NCBI GenBank assembly: GCA_027943335.1
Contig: BSBK01005652.1
Location: 1,494,001-1,558,000, forward strand
Direction of reading: 5' to 3'
Origin: Chamaecyparis obtusa
Lineage: Eukaryota; Streptophyta; Pinopsida; Cupressales; Cupressaceae
DNA length: 64,000 nt
Under the pieces are notes generated by a model. The model searched no databases. It was given only the letters and a program-made list of their open reading frames with translations, and was not told the DNA's origin. This document shows, piece after piece, positions 61,601 through 64,000 of this stretch. A program made the position numbers and the translations under genes. Positions within the stretch are counted from its first letter, which is position 1; the number at the start of each line of letters is the position of its first letter.

Positions 61601-62130
61601 TAAAAATTGAGCACATAGAGAAATAGCTTGAAGCCACCAATTTCTATATAATTCCCCATATTCGGGCTTAGGGAGGGAGTTCCAAATACCAACCAAAGCT
61701 GCAACACAAGATGGATTTTGTAAGTGAGAAGTGTTGAGTTTATATGGGAAAAGGACTTCTTGGCTCTTGGTTTCAGTCTTCGAGATTGAGCAAATTATAG
61801 GAAAATGATCTGAGAGAGTACTAGTATAATCCACTTTGAAAGATACTAGAATCCTCTTGAACCAACTATAAGCAAGGAAAAATATAAAACTTACCAATCC
61901 TACTGAATTTTCTTTTATCTCCAAACCTATAGTTGGACCAAGTAAACCAGTTATTTATATGAATTGAATGTTTGTTGTGTATAGGATCTGAAATACCCAT
62001 AACATTAAGACAATTCAACGACTAATCAAATTCTTCACAACTTAATTTGTAATGACTATTCTAGCTTTGATAAGTCGAGTATTCAACCATATTTAAGCCG
62101 CCTCCTACAAGTAACATGCCTTCTCACGAA
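58639..62130 (-). pseudogene. LINE (L1-type non-LTR retrotransposon), 5'-truncated and decayed
   Basis: Reading the minus strand from 62,130, the end of an endonuclease/exonuclease/phosphatase domain comes first: NNWFTWSNYRFGDKRKFS, then LSDHFPI at about 61,800. The linker to RWIKEG-type LHWIKEGNRGSK follows. RT begins around 60,920 with SLVGSL, KIIAKVLATRIKP and EQTGFLGG, then KLDFDKVYGRMR. The catalytic FADD-type site reads FFDDN (60,376-60,390). C-terminal landmarks are WEGKIGYKFASWLHC and AKGGLGLMDPKT. A reverse-transcriptase zinc-binding region ends it (KCPFC at about 59,070, HLFWDCSMVKEKW). ORF1 and the start of the endonuclease are absent. Many stops and frameshifts occur. Confidence 0.9.
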
Positions 62131-62576
62131 TTGTATACACACTCATTCATTAAATAGTAACCAGCTTTCATTAAGCCTGATGACACTCGATACCCATCGA
62201 GATTTATTAACAGTCAATCGGTATAATATAACTGATACTCAAATCAGTATGTAAAGAGATGTATAATCAATGTTAATCGGTATTTTGGAAAGTTTGTCAG
62301 CCTATATAATTCGGTCATTATGTATGTATGTATTCTTATATCTCTTTTATAATATATTAGTATATTGATATCATGTGTGATGATGTTAAATATTTAAATT
62401 TTCAAAAATATTAAATATTTGTATATATTTATATATATAATTATATCATTAATTTAATCAATCTATTTCATAGATTTTATCCAACCGAAGCTATAAATCA
62501 TCAACACTTAGAAGTTGAAACACATCTTGCATCTTGTATTATTTTCATTTGTGTATATTCTCCCTAAGTTGCACTT
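62131..62576 (+). other. 3' internal end of a copia element (non-coding)
   Basis: Sequence leading to a copia polypurine tract. ATCGGTAT and TAATCGG words recur (62,215-62,310). No coding frame is recognised. Confidence 0.35.
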
Positions 62577-62585
62577 AAGGGAGAG
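62577..62585 (+). promoter_or_regulatory. Copia-type polypurine tract
   Basis: AAGGGAGAG precedes TGTTGG. The context TTGCACTTAAGGGAGAG resembles the AAGGGGGAG tract before copia 3' LTRs. Confidence 0.65.
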
Positions 62586-62982
62586 TGTTGGTGTGAAAGG
62601 GGTACCTAGCATGTTCATCACCTAGGTCCTAATCATACATGTTACTTAAGTTTACTTGGAGCATACACATAATTCTTAGGAATATTTCTAGAAGTCTTAG
62701 TTTTCATTTGATCTTATCTTATCATATTTACTTCTTGTTTCCTAGATTTATCATGTTGGTTGTCTCAAGTCATAAGATTAAGACGTGTAATGTTCATATG
62801 CAATCTTATCTTCACCTTGGCCTATATGACCAAGAAGTCCCCTTTGTAATATCATTATGTTGCAAGTATTATATCATTTGCATCCTTTGATATAATAGAA
62901 TTATTCTTTCATTGTTAATCTATCTTGTGCTTTCATGAAGTGCTTAGATCTTGGATTGATATAATCGTCATCCAATCTGTCA
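62586..62982 (+). repeat. Short copia LTR (about 397 bp)
   Basis: It starts TGTTGGTGTGAAAGG and is proposed to end CCAATCTGTCA. Upstream is a polypurine tract. Downstream is TGGTATAGAGT, close to the copia primer site TGGTATCAGAG. Having both is unusual for one LTR. The end could instead be about 30 bases further (CTCTTACA, near 63,011) if the primer resemblance is chance. Confidence 0.55.
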
Positions 62983-64000
62983 TGGTATAGAGTATTCTAT
63001 ACCAACTCTTACAATTTATTTACTAGATTATTGGTATTTTTTTCTATCTATGCGTTCATGGTGGGGTGTGATAATGGTGGTTACATATCACTTTAAGGTC
63101 ATTTAAGGGACTTTCCCATTCTTAAGAAGTAACTTAGAAGAAATGGAGAATATTTTTATGCTAGATTGGCCCTACACAAGTTAGTGGATTTTAAAATAGA
63201 GTTCTAGACTTGAAGAAGTGAACCATTAGGGAATTATTGGTCAAATATACCTAAGTTACAATTACAAATTATATTTGAGGACTCATTATTTAAGCCCATG
63301 TAACATCCATGTGTAGACATTGTATAGATTGTTCTTAAAAGATGCCTCCAAGGTTGACATAGGGTTTTTGCATGATATGGGAAACCATTATTTTAGTAAA
63401 AGCGTTTGTGGTTTTGGCCTCTCCTTGCCTACATATTAGAGGTATGAGATGGTCTCATATTATTTTTTATAAGCATTTAAGGATTATCATAGCATTATCA
63501 AATTGTAGAGTGTTAGTATGTTGATATTATATCATTTACATTGAAAATTAATACATGTTTGTCCTATTTCTCTGGTGGATTTTTTCCTTGACTAAGTTTA
63601 TCCACATAAACCATGTGTCTATATGCTTTGTTGATTTTATTGGTATTTTTACTTACGCATCTATATAATATTATTTAATGGCATTCCTAGATAGAAAAAT
63701 ATATTTGTAGTAGTTTCACCTAAATCTCAATATACATTAGGGGAAAAATTGTATACCCTCATGACTAATCCTAGGCATGTGTATACCATGACTTTTCATT
63801 AAGATCTATCTTATTTTAATTGTTTTTTAAGGTTAATAGGGATTTTGAAAATTCTATAAACCTTGAACAAAACAAGGGAAACAAGGTTCCTACTCAAAAT
63901 AAAGAAAGCCAAAAGGTTGGATGAAACAGGACTTGACAAGCCATAAACAATTGAGAAGTAGCATAAACAAAGGAACAACTTTAACGAATATGACAAACAA
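62983..64000 (+). other. Sequence after the copia LTR, nothing supported
   Basis: No coding, RNA or repeat signature could be supported to the window end. If the primer-like motif at 62,983 is real, this should be copia internal sequence, but no gag landmark was found. Confidence 0.3.

Overview
The window is a gene-poor, repeat-dense stretch of a large plant nuclear genome. It is AT-rich and split into introns and low-complexity tracts, and almost every recognisable protein belongs to a transposable element. The mix of Tat-type Ty3/gypsy elements with a second RNase H, a chromovirus, Ty1/copia LTRs, a plant LINE, a SINE and a giant CACTA transposon says seed plant. A gymnosperm-sized genome is my guess, not a demonstrated fact. 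No convincing host gene, rRNA or tRNA gene was found.

1-37,522: one Tat-lineage Ty3/gypsy retrotransposon (element A, + strand). It has a 5' LTR cut by the window edge, a primer binding site, decayed gag, protease with a G-patch, RT, RNase H, a second (archaeal-type) RNase H, integrase, a long 3' region, a polypurine tract and a complete 3' LTR (36,278-37,522). On the opposite strand, between pol and the 3' LTR, lies an extra gene with a plant mobile domain (PMD) and one visible intron. It has been split by a 20.2-kb CACTA DNA transposon (13,330-33,508) with matching terminal inverted repeats and a GTG target duplication. Removing the CACTA and one GTG rejoins the PMD gene in frame.

Inside the CACTA element: a tnp2-type transposase gene (18,481-22,740, decayed), an open reading frame with a SET domain (23,065-23,835), and a multi-exon second gene (23,974-26,701) resembling the TNPA/Transposase_24 kind of accessory protein. 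The splice phases allow the SET exon to be joined to the second gene, so the transposon may encode a SET-TNPA chimera. This is the most unusual item in the window. Both flanks of the element are about 4.5-kb mosaics of direct and inverted subterminal repeats, and they include a 0.43-kb near-perfect foldback.

37,523-42,582: a second Tat-like element (B, - strand) whose gag is interrupted by element A. Its LTR at 41,437-42,582 is flanked by a primer site on one side and a polypurine-like tract on the other, as in tandem or recombined elements. Beyond it lies a + strand coiled-coil reading frame, antisense to that element.

43,490-52,221: further debris. It holds an unidentified decayed minus-strand coding region with a 0.2-kb direct repeat 3.1 kb apart, a copia LTR with primer site and gag start, a (TA)n tract, a third gypsy LTR (C), and a chromovirus integrase-chromodomain fragment.

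52,222-64,000: AT-rich spacer containing a SINE with a perfect 17-bp target duplication, a 5'-truncated minus-strand LINE (58,639-62,130), and a short copia LTR (62,586-62,982).

The inferred order of events is element B first, then element A inserted into B's gag, then the CACTA inserted into A's antisense PMD gene. Premature stops in the retroelements are mostly at codons that look like former CAG, CAA or TGG, which fits decay of silenced, methylated DNA.
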